A DNA stretch of 64,000 bases from Chloroflexota bacterium. GTDB taxonomy: Bacteria > Chloroflexota > Anaerolineae > Anaerolineales > Villigracilaceae. The notes beneath the pieces are model-generated. The model was not told the origin of the DNA, ran no database searches, and worked only from the letters and a program-made list of their open reading frames with translations. Shown piece after piece: positions 24,278 through 33,479 of the stretch (position 1 is the stretch's first letter; each line of letters begins with the position of its first letter). The DNA lies in contig JACRLB010000004.1 of assembly GCA_016235445.1 (NCBI GenBank), positions 1 to 64,000 on the forward strand. Reading direction: 5' to 3'. The translations under genes and the position numbers were made by a program.

Positions 24278-27006
24278 CTGCGCGACCAAAACCAGCCGCC
24301 GACAAAGCCGATCAACTCCCCTAGAATTACAAAAATGATCACGCCCAATATGCCACTGCCTGCCATCCAGTTGGTAATTCCAAACAGGCCGAGGGCCAGG
24401 AAATTATAGGAAAGCAAACCGCCAAGTAAAATCCCCAGCGCCCAGCGGACGGCGGAACGGCGATTCGCAATCCGCAGGATGGCGCTGTAAGCCAGCCATG
24501 CAATCAGCAAAATGACCGCCATGGCAATGGCCCAGGCAGAGAAGCGCGGAAATCCATCATCGGAAATATAGGGATTCGTTTCCTCGATAACCTCCACCAC
24601 GGCAGTCGGTTCAATGGACTGGGTTAGTTCTGGCACAACCACCGTCACCGCTACAGCGCCAGATTGCGAAACGTCCAATTGCAGTACCAGCGAATTGACA
24701 GCGGGTTCGCTGGAAACGCGGATTTCCAAAAGACCGGGCTTATCCAACCCAAAGGATGCGCGCGCCACTCCTTGCGTTGTGACGGATTCCTCCTGCTGTA
24801 AAATGCCGCCGCCTTCCCCGGTCAACAGCATGGAAAATTGCACAACGGTCCCATCTGGAACGGGGTGGCCGTTGCCATCCATGATGGCCCCGGTGCGGAT
24901 GGCGATGGTGTCGCCGATTCTAAAGAGTGGCACGGGAGTCGGCTCGGGGGTAAGCAAAGAGCCGGGGGTAACAGGAGCAGGCGGCAGGTCCAGAAAGAGC
25001 GGAATAATCTGCCCGGCGTCCGGGGCCATGATGGTGTTCAAGTCATAGCCAACTGCCGAGACCGAGACCGGGGATGCGCCGACAGGCGTCATTTCTTGAA
25101 AGAGCAATCGTGCGGCGACATCCACAAATTGCGGTTGTTTGCTGTAGAGCGCGTAATAGGCGGTGAATTTCGAGATGGTGGTGGTGTCGAAATAGTAGGG
25201 CGCGCCGAAGGAAAACAGGACGATATTTTTTTCACGCAAAAGGTCGGGGCGTTCGCGCAGGAAGCGGCTGATGAGGGCGGGTTGTCCATTCGATGCGTCG
25301 GTGACGGAGATGACGATCCAGTCGGTGCGGTCGATACTCTCGATCATGAATTGATTATCGTCCGGGGTGTCGAGCAGGGCTTGTAAATTCTCAAACGAGT
25401 AGGAGGTGAGCCTGAAGCCTTCGGTCTGGTTTCCGCTTTGGGGGCCGTACAATTGCAAAATAACGCTCTCGAGCGCATCTGCCGCGAACAAGGGCTGGGA
25501 GATACATTCTGAGCATTGTTTTACATTGACAGTATCGGTCAGAAAGACGAGGCGTTCATTGGACTGGGGCGGCAGGGGCATGACGGATGTCAAGTCGGCG
25601 AGGGCGGGGCTGATCAAGGTTGCAGAATTGCGAGCCACGGCAAAGGTAATTGCCGTATCCGCGCCCAGTTCAGTCAATTGTGCGGGGTCTTGCAATACAT
25701 TGCCGAGGATAAAATTATCGTACAAATCGAATTTGGCAACCAGAATGCGCGCCACAGACGCATCCACCCGCTGGGCAAAGGCGGGATCTTCGTTGTATTT
25801 CTGGATGAAGAAATCAATGATACGGGTGGTGGTGGTAAATGAATCGGGTGCATCGCTGGAAACGATATTGCCGAGGTTGAGCACATCGTTGCCTGCAAGG
25901 AAGGCATCCCGTGCGGCGACGCGGGCAAAGAACTGGCCGCCGCCCGAAGCGTAAAAGTCGCTGACAGACGGGGCGCCAAGGTTGTCACTGACGATTAGGC
26001 CGCCATCGGCGTACCAGTCTGCAAATTGAGGTAAAGCCAGTATCTGGGTCAAGGCCTGCGAATCGAAGCTGATCGGCCTGGTTGTGGCGCGGATATTTCC
26101 CTGGAAGCCCTGGTAACGAATGTGCGAAACGAGCAAGCCGTCTACGGTGGCATCTTCAGAGAGTGCGTTTCCTGTTACTGCAAAGAAGGGCGCAAGTTCG
26201 ATCTGTTTCAATTGTTCCAAAGATTTGCGGACAGTGGAAACTTCCTGCTCGGGCAACCGTTCTGCGCCGCCAACCCCGGGGAAGTGTTTGGCAATGACAA
26301 GCAGTTGATTTTCACTGCCTTTGTGCAGGCCGTCCACGTAGGCGCGGCTCATCTCGCCCACCCAAAACGGATCGCCGCCAAACACGCGGGAACCTAGATC
26401 ACTGCCCGAGGAAGACGGCGTTTCCAACACATCCAGCGAGGGGCCGATCTGCAAATTAAAACCAAGAGCGGCAAGCTCGCGTCCGCGCACCTTCCCCACC
26501 TGTTCGGCAAGGTCTGTATTCCAGGTTGCGCCAATCGCCATCTCGTTCGGCAAAGGAGTCAGCCCATCAAAAATCTGGTCTGTGGGATACCCGTCCCCAT
26601 CCTGGGTGACGCCAACAAAAAGCGGCACATAAGTGGAGGTAACATTTTTTCCCGTTTGGGGATCTTCAATCGGCGTAACTGCCGAATCCCACTCCAGGCG
26701 TTGAAGCGCCTCGATCAGCGCGTGAGTTTGCGTGGGCGTATTCGTCCCCGAAAAATTATCATTTTCCAACATCAACGTCACGCCGCCCACATGATAATTT
26801 GCAATCAAATCATAGATTTGTGAAGCGGCGCTTGTATCCGTGCCATTAAAGGTAACAAGGAATAACTGCCCAACCTTTTCCTCTGGCGTCATCTCATTCA
26901 AGATGAGCCGAATACCAGGTGGAGGCGTGGAAGTCTGCGCCAGCGCCGGCAGAGGCGCGAGCGACAAAAGAATAATAACCAGCAAAAAAGTTCGGATCAA
27001 ACGCAT
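24274..27006 (-). CDS. GH3-family beta-N-acetylhexosaminidase-like protein, membrane anchored
   Basis: 910 residues. Signal peptide (~1-23), then a GH3 N-terminal barrel: EEKVGQLFLVTF, FNLQIGPSLDV, IAKHFPGVGG (~239) and GLIVSDNLGAPS (~332-343), whose Asp matches the GH3 nucleophile. The NagZ acid/base loop (DSH after KHFPG) is not evident; the sequence there is AERLPEQEV. A second domain follows, then Ig-like sequence, and three C-terminal membrane segments over the last ~100 residues. Likely acts on cell-wall or extracellular amino-sugar glycans. The stop codon lies in a repeat element. Confidence 0.8.
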   Translation of the reverse strand: MRLIRTFLLVIILLSLAPLPALAQTSTPPPGIRLILNEMTPEEKVGQLFLVTFNGTDTSAASQIYDLIANYHVGGVTLMLENDNFSGTNTPTQTHALIEALQRLEWDSAVTPIEDPQTGKNVTSTYVPLFVGVTQDGDGYPTDQIFDGLTPLPNEMAIGATWNTDLAEQVGKVRGRELAALGFNLQIGPSLDVLETPSSSGSDLGSRVFGGDPFWVGEMSRAYVDGLHKGSENQLLVIAKHFPGVGGAERLPEQEVSTVRKSLEQLKQIELAPFFAVTGNALSEDATVDGLLVSHIRYQGFQGNIRATTRPISFDSQALTQILALPQFADWYADGGLIVSDNLGAPSVSDFYASGGGQFFARVAARDAFLAGNDVLNLGNIVSSDAPDSFTTTTRIIDFFIQKYNEDPAFAQRVDASVARILVAKFDLYDNFILGNVLQDPAQLTELGADTAITFAVARNSATLISPALADLTSVMPLPPQSNERLVFLTDTVNVKQCSECISQPLFAADALESVILQLYGPQSGNQTEGFRLTSYSFENLQALLDTPDDNQFMIESIDRTDWIVISVTDASNGQPALISRFLRERPDLLREKNIVLFSFGAPYYFDTTTISKFTAYYALYSKQPQFVDVAARLLFQEMTPVGASPVSVSAVGYDLNTIMAPDAGQIIPLFLDLPPAPVTPGSLLTPEPTPVPLFRIGDTIAIRTGAIMDGNGHPVPDGTVVQFSMLLTGEGGGILQQEESVTTQGVARASFGLDKPGLLEIRVSSEPAVNSLVLQLDVSQSGAVAVTVVVPELTQSIEPTAVVEVIEETNPYISDDGFPRFSAWAIAMAVILLIAWLAYSAILRIANRRSAVRWALGILLGGLLSYNFLALGLFGITNWMAGSGILGVIIFVILGELIGFVGGWFWSRR

Positions 27007-27045
27007 AAGTTCTCTTATATCATATCCCGTGTGCTTCCAGAATAT

Positions 27046-27156
27046 TAAACTTTATCGGTAATTAGAAAAAACGTCCCGAAGGTTGTTATCAGGTGTTCAA
27101 ATTCCTCAAGAAAAACCTTCGGGACGGTGCCTGTGTTTTATTTCCGATAACGTCTA
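27046..27156. repeat. 111-bp palindromic element, TAGAC-end family with CGTCCC core, copy A
   Basis: Ends TAAACTTTATCGGTAAT and ATTTCCGATAACGTCTA enclose the core hairpin CGTCCCGAAGGTT and AACCTTCGGGACG. It is nearly the same as 56868-56978. It lies just upstream of the GH3 gene start on the opposite side of its promoter region. Confidence 0.9.
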
Positions 27157-27265
27157 TTTTATGCAACTCGCAACCAGAATAAACGGACGCCGCTCATTGA
27201 ACGGCGTCTCTTGCGGATATTCGCTTCGCTCCCCGCCCGGGCTTGCTCCCGTCATTCAGACACAT

Positions 27266-28066
27266 TCACCCGCCCCGGCCCAGCGCCCGCAAAGCGGCGG
27301 CGGGGTCATCGGTAAAAATTCCATCCACGCCCCAATCCTTGAGCCGATGGATTTCCTCGGGTGTGTTGGCCGTCCACACGTGGACGCGGCGTTGGAGGCG
27401 GTGCGCCCTCTGCATCTGCTCCCTGCTCGTGCTGGAGATATGCGGATGCAAAGCCTGGTAATTACCGAACATAAATCCAAACGAACGCGCCCACAAACCC
27501 AGCAGGCCCGGTGTGGCAAGCAGGCCGCGCGGGGCTTCGGGCATGGTCTGTTCTGCAATCTTTAAATTGGACGCAAAGAACGATGAAAAGATAATCTGCT
27601 TTTGGTTGTTGTGTTTCTTAATCAACTCGCATACTTTTTGGGTCAGCCCATCACGCGGGGTGGAGTAATTGGTCAACTCGATGTTGATCAATGCATCCTC
27701 CCCCACCGATTCAAAGACTTCTTCCAGCAACGGGACTTTTGTGCCTGCGAATTTTTCGTCGAACCATGCCCCCGCATCCAGTTTGCGAATTTCATCGAGG
27801 GAAAAAGATGCAACTTTTCCTTTGCCATTTGTGGTGCGGTCTACCGTTGAATCGTGAATGACGATAATATGGCCGTCGGAGGTCAGTTTTGCATCCAGTT
27901 CCACGCCGTCTGCGCCTTTTTGGATGGCTTGGATAAATGCTGGCAGGGTGTTCTCCGGCGCATGTGCCTGGTCGCCGCGATGGGCAAGGAGGATGGGGTT
28001 GGGAAAATTTTCAAGCATCAGAATCAGTTGTCGGTTAAGGTTGAGGCGATGGAAGTACGACAACAT
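27266..28066 (-). CDS. Glycerophosphodiester phosphodiesterase
   Basis: Up to 266 residues; an internal ATG at 28018 (MLENFPNPIL) is an equally good start. GDPD motifs: LLAHRGDQAHAPENT (HRG with catalytic His), GADGVELDAKLTSDG (metal Glu and Asp), VIHDSTVDRTTNGKG (second catalytic His), and C-terminal VHVWTANTPEEI with WGVDGIFTDDP. No signal peptide, so a cytoplasmic enzyme releasing glycerol-3-phosphate from deacylated phospholipids is likely. It follows the AAA ATPase gene on the same strand by ~40 bases. Confidence 0.92.
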   Translation of the reverse strand: MLSYFHRLNLNRQLILMLENFPNPILLAHRGDQAHAPENTLPAFIQAIQKGADGVELDAKLTSDGHIIVIHDSTVDRTTNGKGKVASFSLDEIRKLDAGAWFDEKFAGTKVPLLEEVFESVGEDALINIELTNYSTPRDGLTQKVCELIKKHNNQKQIIFSSFFASNLKIAEQTMPEAPRGLLATPGLLGLWARSFGFMFGNYQALHPHISSTSREQMQRAHRLQRRVHVWTANTPEEIHRLKDWGVDGIFTDDPAAALRALGRGG

Positions 28067-28107
28067 TCATGTTGTCCATGCGCAAGATAAATCTTGCGGT
28101 ACTCCTT

Positions 28108-29436
28108 CTAAATATCCACGAAGTAGGCTTTGCCAGCGTGATCGATCATCTCGCGGGACATGACGGGCGGGACGGCAAGGTAGGAGGCGATGTCTACGAT
28201 CTGGTCGCATAAATCACGCGGGTGCGAGGCGCGCATTTTGCGGTTGCGTTTGATGTACCATTCCTGTAAAAGATAGGCGAGGCCCTGGTCGTTGTATTCG
28301 ATGCGCCGATCCTGGGCAACGCGCTTGAAGATTTCGCGGTATTCTTCGAACGTTGGGTCGCCGATTTCGATCTTGTGGCGCAGGCGGCGCAGGAAGGCTT
28401 CGTCCACCAGGTCTTTGGGCGGCAGGTTCGTGGAAAAAACGATGAGCACATCAAAGGGGACTTCCACTTTGCGGCCCGTGTGCAGGCGAAGATAATCGAG
28501 TCGGTTTTCGAGCGGTACGATCCAACGGTTGAGCAGATCACGCGGACGAACCTGCTGGCGGCCAAAGTCATCGATGAGCAGGATGCCGCCGTTGGCTTTC
28601 ACTTGAAAGGGCGCTTCGTAGAATTTGGTGGTGTCGTCAAAAACGAGGTCGAGGCCTTCGAGGGTCAACTCGCCGCCAACGACGATGAACGGCCTGCGAA
28701 TTCTTACCCAGCGCGGGTCGCGGCGGGTGTTCGTGCGCAATCCGCCTGTGGAGGCTCCATTGGCGGCTTCAGTATCTGGCGCAAGGCTGTGGCTGACCGC
28801 GTCATATACTTTGATAACCTGTCCATCCAAATATAAGGCGTAGGGAATGTACATGTTCTGGCTGAGGACCAGGTTGCCGAAGGCGCGGGCGATGCTGGTC
28901 TTGCCGTTTCCGGGCGGGCCATACATAAAAATGGATGATCCTGAATTAAGCGCAGGCCCAAGCCGCTGGAATGTGGATTCTGAGATTACCAGTTGAGAAA
29001 GGATCTGGCGCATGGTGCGGGTGGTGACGCTTAGTCGTCCGCTTTTCTGGCGGCGGATGGCTTCGTTGTACACTTCAAACGGCACAGGCGCGGGGCCTGC
29101 ATATTGACTGCGTTCCATTGCTTCGCGGGCGCGCAGAATGCCCTGGCTTGTAATGCCGTAGGTGTATGCGCCTTCTCCCAGGCCGCCCTGGGATGATTTC
29201 ACTTCGATAAATTTTTCCTGTTTTAACGCGACCATTAACTGGTCGGTTACGCCTGCAAAAGGCAGGGTAATTTCCTCGGCGATCTTGAACCCGGTCAAAT
29301 AGCCGCGGAAGTACAGAACTTTAAGGATCAGGTCTTGCAGCCAGAGCGGGGAAAGCCCTGTGTCCTCAAGGCTGTTGATCTGCGGGGGTGAAAATCCGCC
29401 GGCGGCTCCTGCAATTTGTCCTGTTTGTTTCGTCAT
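28108..29436 (-). CDS. AAA ATPase with N-terminal winged-helix-like region
   Basis: About 442 residues using the ATG at 29436; an in-frame ATG at 29454 is the alternative. The N-terminal ~100 residues resemble a winged helix (LILKVLYFRGYLTGFKIAEE). The ATPase has Walker A GPPGNGKTS (~172), Walker B ILLIDDFGR, sensor region VFSTNLPPKDLVDEAFLRRL with an arginine-finger-like RRLRHKIEIGDP. C-terminal helices end in a YLAVPPVMSREMIDHA block. The partner or substrate is not indicated by its neighbours. Confidence 0.82.
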   Translation of the reverse strand: MTKQTGQIAGAAGGFSPPQINSLEDTGLSPLWLQDLILKVLYFRGYLTGFKIAEEITLPFAGVTDQLMVALKQEKFIEVKSSQGGLGEGAYTYGITSQGILRAREAMERSQYAGPAPVPFEVYNEAIRRQKSGRLSVTTRTMRQILSQLVISESTFQRLGPALNSGSSIFMYGPPGNGKTSIARAFGNLVLSQNMYIPYALYLDGQVIKVYDAVSHSLAPDTEAANGASTGGLRTNTRRDPRWVRIRRPFIVVGGELTLEGLDLVFDDTTKFYEAPFQVKANGGILLIDDFGRQQVRPRDLLNRWIVPLENRLDYLRLHTGRKVEVPFDVLIVFSTNLPPKDLVDEAFLRRLRHKIEIGDPTFEEYREIFKRVAQDRRIEYNDQGLAYLLQEWYIKRNRKMRASHPRDLCDQIVDIASYLAVPPVMSREMIDHAGKAYFVDI

Positions 29437-29498
29437 AATGGTCACCAATCCCATGCGGGCAAGAATTTTTTTAAGAACGATTTTGCTGCCGTATATGC

Positions 29499-29576
29499 AA
29501 ACCCTAAAGGTCTGTCTGGCATTCGTACAAGCCCAATTAACAAAAGAGACCTACGCCCTGTGGGTTAGGGTTTTTT
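29499..29576 (+). promoter_or_regulatory. Possible structured leader/attenuator ahead of the GT2 gene
   Basis: AACCCTAA (29499) pairs with TTAGGGTT (29565) and AGGTCT pairs with AGACCT inside it. The outer stem is followed by a run of six T, about 70 bases before the glycosyltransferase start. It could be a transcript terminator or attenuator; TATAAT at 29630-29635 gives a possible downstream promoter with a very short leader. Confidence 0.4.
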
Positions 29577-29644
29577 ACGAAGGATATGTACGGTAGAGAG
29601 ACAACAAATCAATTATACTTCTTTTCGTTTATAATCCAGCGCAT

Positions 29645-30328
29645 ATGAAACTATCGGTCATAATCCCTGTTTACAATGAAGTTGAAAGTATCGAAACCAT
29701 CTTAAGACGCGTTTACGATACAAAGTTGACGCACGAGATCATCGTCGTAGATGACGGCTCGAAAGACGGCACACGCGACCTGCTAAAGGAAATAAACGGC
29801 AAAATGGGTATTCGCGTCATCCTGCACGAGAAAAACCAGGGCAAAGGCGCGGCGGTGCGTACTGGAATGTCTGCCGCAAAGGGTGATATCCTCCTGATTC
29901 AAGATGCCGACCTTGAATATGATCCGCGCGATTATCCCGAATTGTTGAAACCCATCCACGAAGGACTTGCGGATGTGGTCTACGGCTCGCGCTTTCTGGG
30001 CCGCGCCCATCGTGTGACGATGTTCTGGCACATGGTCGCCAACAAATCGCTGACCCTGATGACCAACATCCTCTACGACACGATTCTTACTGATATGGAA
30101 ACCGGTTACAAGGTGTTTCGCCGCGAAGTGATCGAAGGCATGGTCATCCGCGCGAACAGTTTTAACTTCGAGCCTGAATTCACCGCGAAAATCCTCAAAC
30201 GCAGGTATCGAATTTTTGAAGTGCCGATCACCTTCAACCCGCGCGATTACACCCAGGGCAAGAAGATCAAACTCCATGACGCCTTCGAAGCCATCTGGGC
30301 GCTCATCAAATACAGATTTGTTGAATAA
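29645..30328 (+). CDS. GT2 glycosyltransferase, polyprenyl-phosphate sugar synthase-like
   Basis: 227 residues. SVIIPVYNEVESIETIL opens a GT-A fold; VDDGSKDGT binds the nucleotide sugar, QDADLEYDPRDYP carries the metal-binding Asp, and MTNILYDTILTDMETGYKVF with EPEFTAKIL is the acceptor side. These fit the dolichol/polyprenyl-phosphate mannosyl- or glucosyltransferase group. No C-terminal membrane segments. Acts at the inner face of the membrane, supplying lipid-linked sugar. Stand-alone gene with its own terminator. Confidence 0.9.
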   Translation: MKLSVIIPVYNEVESIETILRRVYDTKLTHEIIVVDDGSKDGTRDLLKEINGKMGIRVILHEKNQGKGAAVRTGMSAAKGDILLIQDADLEYDPRDYPELLKPIHEGLADVVYGSRFLGRAHRVTMFWHMVANKSLTLMTNILYDTILTDMETGYKVFRREVIEGMVIRANSFNFEPEFTAKILKRRYRIFEVPITFNPRDYTQGKKIKLHDAFEAIWALIKYRFVE

Positions 30329-30330
30329 AA

Positions 30331-30358
30331 AAGACGGGCTTGATTGCCCGTCTTTTTA
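30331..30358 (+). terminator. Terminator of the GT2 gene
   Basis: AAGACGGGC and GCCCGTCTT stem with TTGATT loop and T-rich tail. It abuts the stop of the convergent minus-strand gene and may serve both. Confidence 0.88.
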
Positions 30359-30817
30359 TTTAAACAAGCGGACGAAAACCGACTCCAACCCGTCCAACGA
30401 ATTGCGAACCGCCTCAGACAAGCCTCTGCCTGTTGACGTGGCGCCAGGCTGGATCGCCACGAGAAGCGTTTCCGGTCTCCTGCTCTTTGGAATCACCTTG
30501 AACAGCAAATCCAAATTTGCCGAATGGGTGGAAACGCCAGCCTTGCGAATATCCGCAAATTCGATCAGCGCGATCTCGCCCGGAGCGGCGTTGAAATCCG
30601 CCGCATCCACGATCAACACCATGTTCGCGCCCGATGATTCGATGCGGTCGATGCAATTCTCCGGCACATCGCCTGCATCCAACAGGGGAACTTTCACCTT
30701 CTTCTGCAACCGCTTGATCAAATACGAACCAACCCCGTCATCTCCGCGTGAGCGATTCCCCACTCCCAGCAAAAGAACGTTTTTATCTTCAATGCGCGTG
30801 TTGAGTTCTTCAAACAT
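30356..30817 (-). CDS. Hydrogenase maturation protease family (M52, HycI-like)
   Basis: 153 residues, the usual length. LLLGVGNRSRGDDGVG is the family signature, with the metal-binding acidic residue in GDDGVG; a second block LIVDAADFNAAPGE supplies another metal ligand (Asp in VDAAD), and STHSANLDLLF supplies the His. These proteases trim the C-terminus of the [NiFe]-hydrogenase large subunit. No hydrogenase gene is in the window, so its substrate must be encoded elsewhere. Confidence 0.88.
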   Translation of the reverse strand: MFEELNTRIEDKNVLLLGVGNRSRGDDGVGSYLIKRLQKKVKVPLLDAGDVPENCIDRIESSGANMVLIVDAADFNAAPGEIALIEFADIRKAGVSTHSANLDLLFKVIPKSRRPETLLVAIQPGATSTGRGLSEAVRNSLDGLESVFVRLFK

Positions 30818-30888
30818 GAACTGGTATTCTACGTTGAAACTGGGAAATAAGAACTTACAGATTTAATAGGCCGCCCTGTAAATAAAAA

Positions 30889-30926
30889 AAACGGGTTTGG
30901 AAGGAGTTCCTTCCAAACCCGTTTTA
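30889..30926 (-). terminator. Terminator of the S41 peptidase gene
   Basis: A long perfect stem (AAAACGGGTTTGGAAGGA with TCCTTCCAAACCCGTTTT) lies just past the minus-strand stop and is followed on that strand by a run of T. Confidence 0.93.
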
Positions 30927-30931
30927 CCTGC

Positions 30932-33427
30932 TTACGGCTTTACGAAAACGTTATATTCCAGAATGTAGTCGCCAGCCTGATAATCCGCGGAACCATCGTT
31001 GATGGCGGCGGTGAAGGTGGCCGCAATGGACATTGTGTGTTCGCCAGCCGGCCATTTACTCAGCGCCGTGTAATACAGCCTGCACCACTGACCGCCGTTC
31101 TCGAGGTCTTCCTGCCGCAGTTTGTCCAGCGCCACATCCTCTCCATCGAGGGTGAACTTCACTTCGATATTCTCGAAGTTCTGGTTGAGCACTTCCTTCG
31201 TGGAAGTACACCACGCATACATCCAGATTATCGTCTCTTCTTTCACGAGCGGGACAGTGTACGTCAATGTGCCTGGCACGGCATAATCCTCAGATTTATA
31301 CTCCTCCCGCGCCAGGTCTTCAAGGAATCTCTTGCCTGAAGAAAACGCAGATGAAGCCGCCGCCGCGCTGGCCAACTCCGGCGGACCGGAAGGCGTGATG
31401 CCCGCGCCCAAAGGCTGGCTGATCGCCCGCTCGGCAAAGGCGAGGACAACATCCTCCCCATTGAATTGCTGGAGGAGAGTCTCAGCCGTTACGGGGACTC
31501 GCAAATCGGGCACAACGCCGCTTCCTTCGAGGTGGATGTTGCCCTCCGCATCCATGGCGCGGCCAATCGTCATCTGGGTGTAGATACCCTCCGGCATGTA
31601 GAAACCTTCCACACTGCCGCCCGCCCCTTCCGAGGGATATTGACCAACCACAATGGCACGGTCGTTGATCGTCATGTTGTAGGAGAAGAATTCGCAGGCG
31701 CTCGCGCAGTTCGGGCCCACCATCACCACAACCTGCCCACTGTACTGAAGTTGTTCGCGCGGCGGGATCATGGTTTCTTCGTAGTCCGGGTCGATGAAGA
31801 AATCACCAGTGCTGTCATCGTAATAAGCGGTTTGCCCAACCACAAGCTCTTCGTTGAAGAAATAAGCCGCCATCTGGTCTGCCAGCCAGCCACTGCCGCC
31901 GCCGTTGTTACGCAGGTCGAGGATCACGCCGCCCACTTCATTCTCGTTGAAGTACTGCATGGCTCGTTCCCAAACCAGGATGGAAAGCAGATCATTATCG
32001 GAGAAGCTGGAAATCTTAATATAGCCGTATCCGCTCGGTAAAATTTCAAACTCGACGGGCAAAGCTGTGGGGTCAACCCCAGCGCGGAAGGAGGAGAAGT
32101 TGAAGCTGTCGAACTCATTGGAAAGCTCGAGAGACACCGTCTGCTCGGAAGCTTCGGGGTTCTTGAAAGTCAATTCAACCGCGCCCTTTTCAAGGCGGAA
32201 GCGGGTTGCGTAGCGCAGTTGTTGCAGGCGCCTGATCTCCGGGTTGCTAAACGGGGAAGACCAGGGCACAGTCACTTCGACCACATCCGCAGTGGAGACT
32301 CCGTCAAACGAAATGATCTCCGCGCCCCAAACCATTCCAGCCTCGGCGGCCGGGCCGCCTTCCAAAACAAAGTTGGCAATGAATTTTCCGTCATCCGTTT
32401 CGCGCATGGCGAAGCCCAGGCCGCCAGCCGTATCCGTCTGAAAATCATCGTTCAGCAGGGATGAATCAAAACCAACGTGCGTGTCTGGAATTGACCAGAG
32501 AAAATCGCGCAGGGCCAAAGCGTAGGCATGGCTGTCTTTCTTCTTCTCGGCCTCTTCAAACAGCGGACGGAACTCCCTGCCTTTCGCATCCCAGTCGATC
32601 TTCTTCAATTCGGTGAAGGCATATTCATTCTTGAACTTCTCGAGCATCTTGTCGAATGCTTCGGTATATGAAAGCGCAGAGAAGTCATCCGCCGCGGAGC
32701 CTTCCGGTTCGAGCAGGGCAATTTCAGGCTCTGCCGAGCGGTCAATGCTAAAGGGAGTCTGATCCAGATCGATGACCGACCAGCCCGCAGGTAAATCCAT
32801 GATCGGGTCGTCATCCGTAAATAATTTTTTGTCGTCGCCAAATCCAGAAGGGAAGGATTGTCCGCCATCTGGCGCGTACACCAGATACTTGCCGCCGAAG
32901 ACCTCGAGATAAAAATCGCTGTCATCGCTGACGTTGGTGGAGGCATACGCAGAAGACCAGCCGCCGCCGCCCTGATCGCGGCGCTCGAGGAATGGGTCGC
33001 CCCAGGTATTCGTCCAATAGGCCACGGCAAAAACCATCACACCCGTCTCGTCAGAGCCGTCATGATCCACATCATGCAAAGTGCCATTCGGTACTTCGGG
33101 CAGGGTCAGGCTGTAGGTAAAAGGTGATGTATAAAAATCCGAAGTGATCTGCCCGATCACCTGCGACTCAACGGGAATTAAAAACTTGCGATCGCGGGTC
33201 ACAAAGCCGCCCTGATCTTCAAGAATGATCACAGGTTCCGCCACACCCATCGTGAAAAACGTATTGGTGTATGTTACAGCGCCAGTGACAATTTTCGGCC
33301 CCGTGCCACTGCCGGCGGTTTCCTCCGTCGCGGGCGGCGTATCCGTCCCGGTCTTGGGGGCACATGCGGCAAGCGCCAAACTTATCATAACCAGAAAAGC
33401 AACAACTTTAAACAGATGTGATTTCAT
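30932..33427 (-). CDS. S41-family (tail-specific type) peptidase lipoprotein
   Basis: 831 residues from the ATG behind a perfect AGGAGGT; upstream frame is not coding. Lipobox LALAAC. The N-terminal ~250 residues are an unrecognised beta-rich region. A PDZ-like region (AMRETDDGKFIANFVLEGGPAAEAGMV) precedes the S41 core: VGGVILDLRNNGGGSGWLA and VVVMVGPNCASACEFFSYN, with the nucleophile Ser in ASACE. The C-terminal ~170 residues are another unassigned domain. An outward-facing, membrane-tethered protease. Confidence 0.88.
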   Translation of the reverse strand: MKSHLFKVVAFLVMISLALAACAPKTGTDTPPATEETAGSGTGPKIVTGAVTYTNTFFTMGVAEPVIILEDQGGFVTRDRKFLIPVESQVIGQITSDFYTSPFTYSLTLPEVPNGTLHDVDHDGSDETGVMVFAVAYWTNTWGDPFLERRDQGGGGWSSAYASTNVSDDSDFYLEVFGGKYLVYAPDGGQSFPSGFGDDKKLFTDDDPIMDLPAGWSVIDLDQTPFSIDRSAEPEIALLEPEGSAADDFSALSYTEAFDKMLEKFKNEYAFTELKKIDWDAKGREFRPLFEEAEKKKDSHAYALALRDFLWSIPDTHVGFDSSLLNDDFQTDTAGGLGFAMRETDDGKFIANFVLEGGPAAEAGMVWGAEIISFDGVSTADVVEVTVPWSSPFSNPEIRRLQQLRYATRFRLEKGAVELTFKNPEASEQTVSLELSNEFDSFNFSSFRAGVDPTALPVEFEILPSGYGYIKISSFSDNDLLSILVWERAMQYFNENEVGGVILDLRNNGGGSGWLADQMAAYFFNEELVVGQTAYYDDSTGDFFIDPDYEETMIPPREQLQYSGQVVVMVGPNCASACEFFSYNMTINDRAIVVGQYPSEGAGGSVEGFYMPEGIYTQMTIGRAMDAEGNIHLEGSGVVPDLRVPVTAETLLQQFNGEDVVLAFAERAISQPLGAGITPSGPPELASAAAASSAFSSGKRFLEDLAREEYKSEDYAVPGTLTYTVPLVKEETIIWMYAWCTSTKEVLNQNFENIEVKFTLDGEDVALDKLRQEDLENGGQWCRLYYTALSKWPAGEHTMSIAATFTAAINDGSADYQAGDYILEYNVFVKP

Positions 33428-33444
33428 ACTACCTCCTTGAAAAT

Positions 33445-33472
33445 TTGACCCATTATAATGCCGAAGTATAAT
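33445..33472 (+). promoter_or_regulatory. Promoter for the small HEPN-like gene
   Basis: TTGACC and TATAAT with a 16-base spacer. Transcription would start at or next to the ATG at 33480, suggesting a leaderless transcript. Confidence 0.6.
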
Positions 33473-33479
33473 GACCCGC

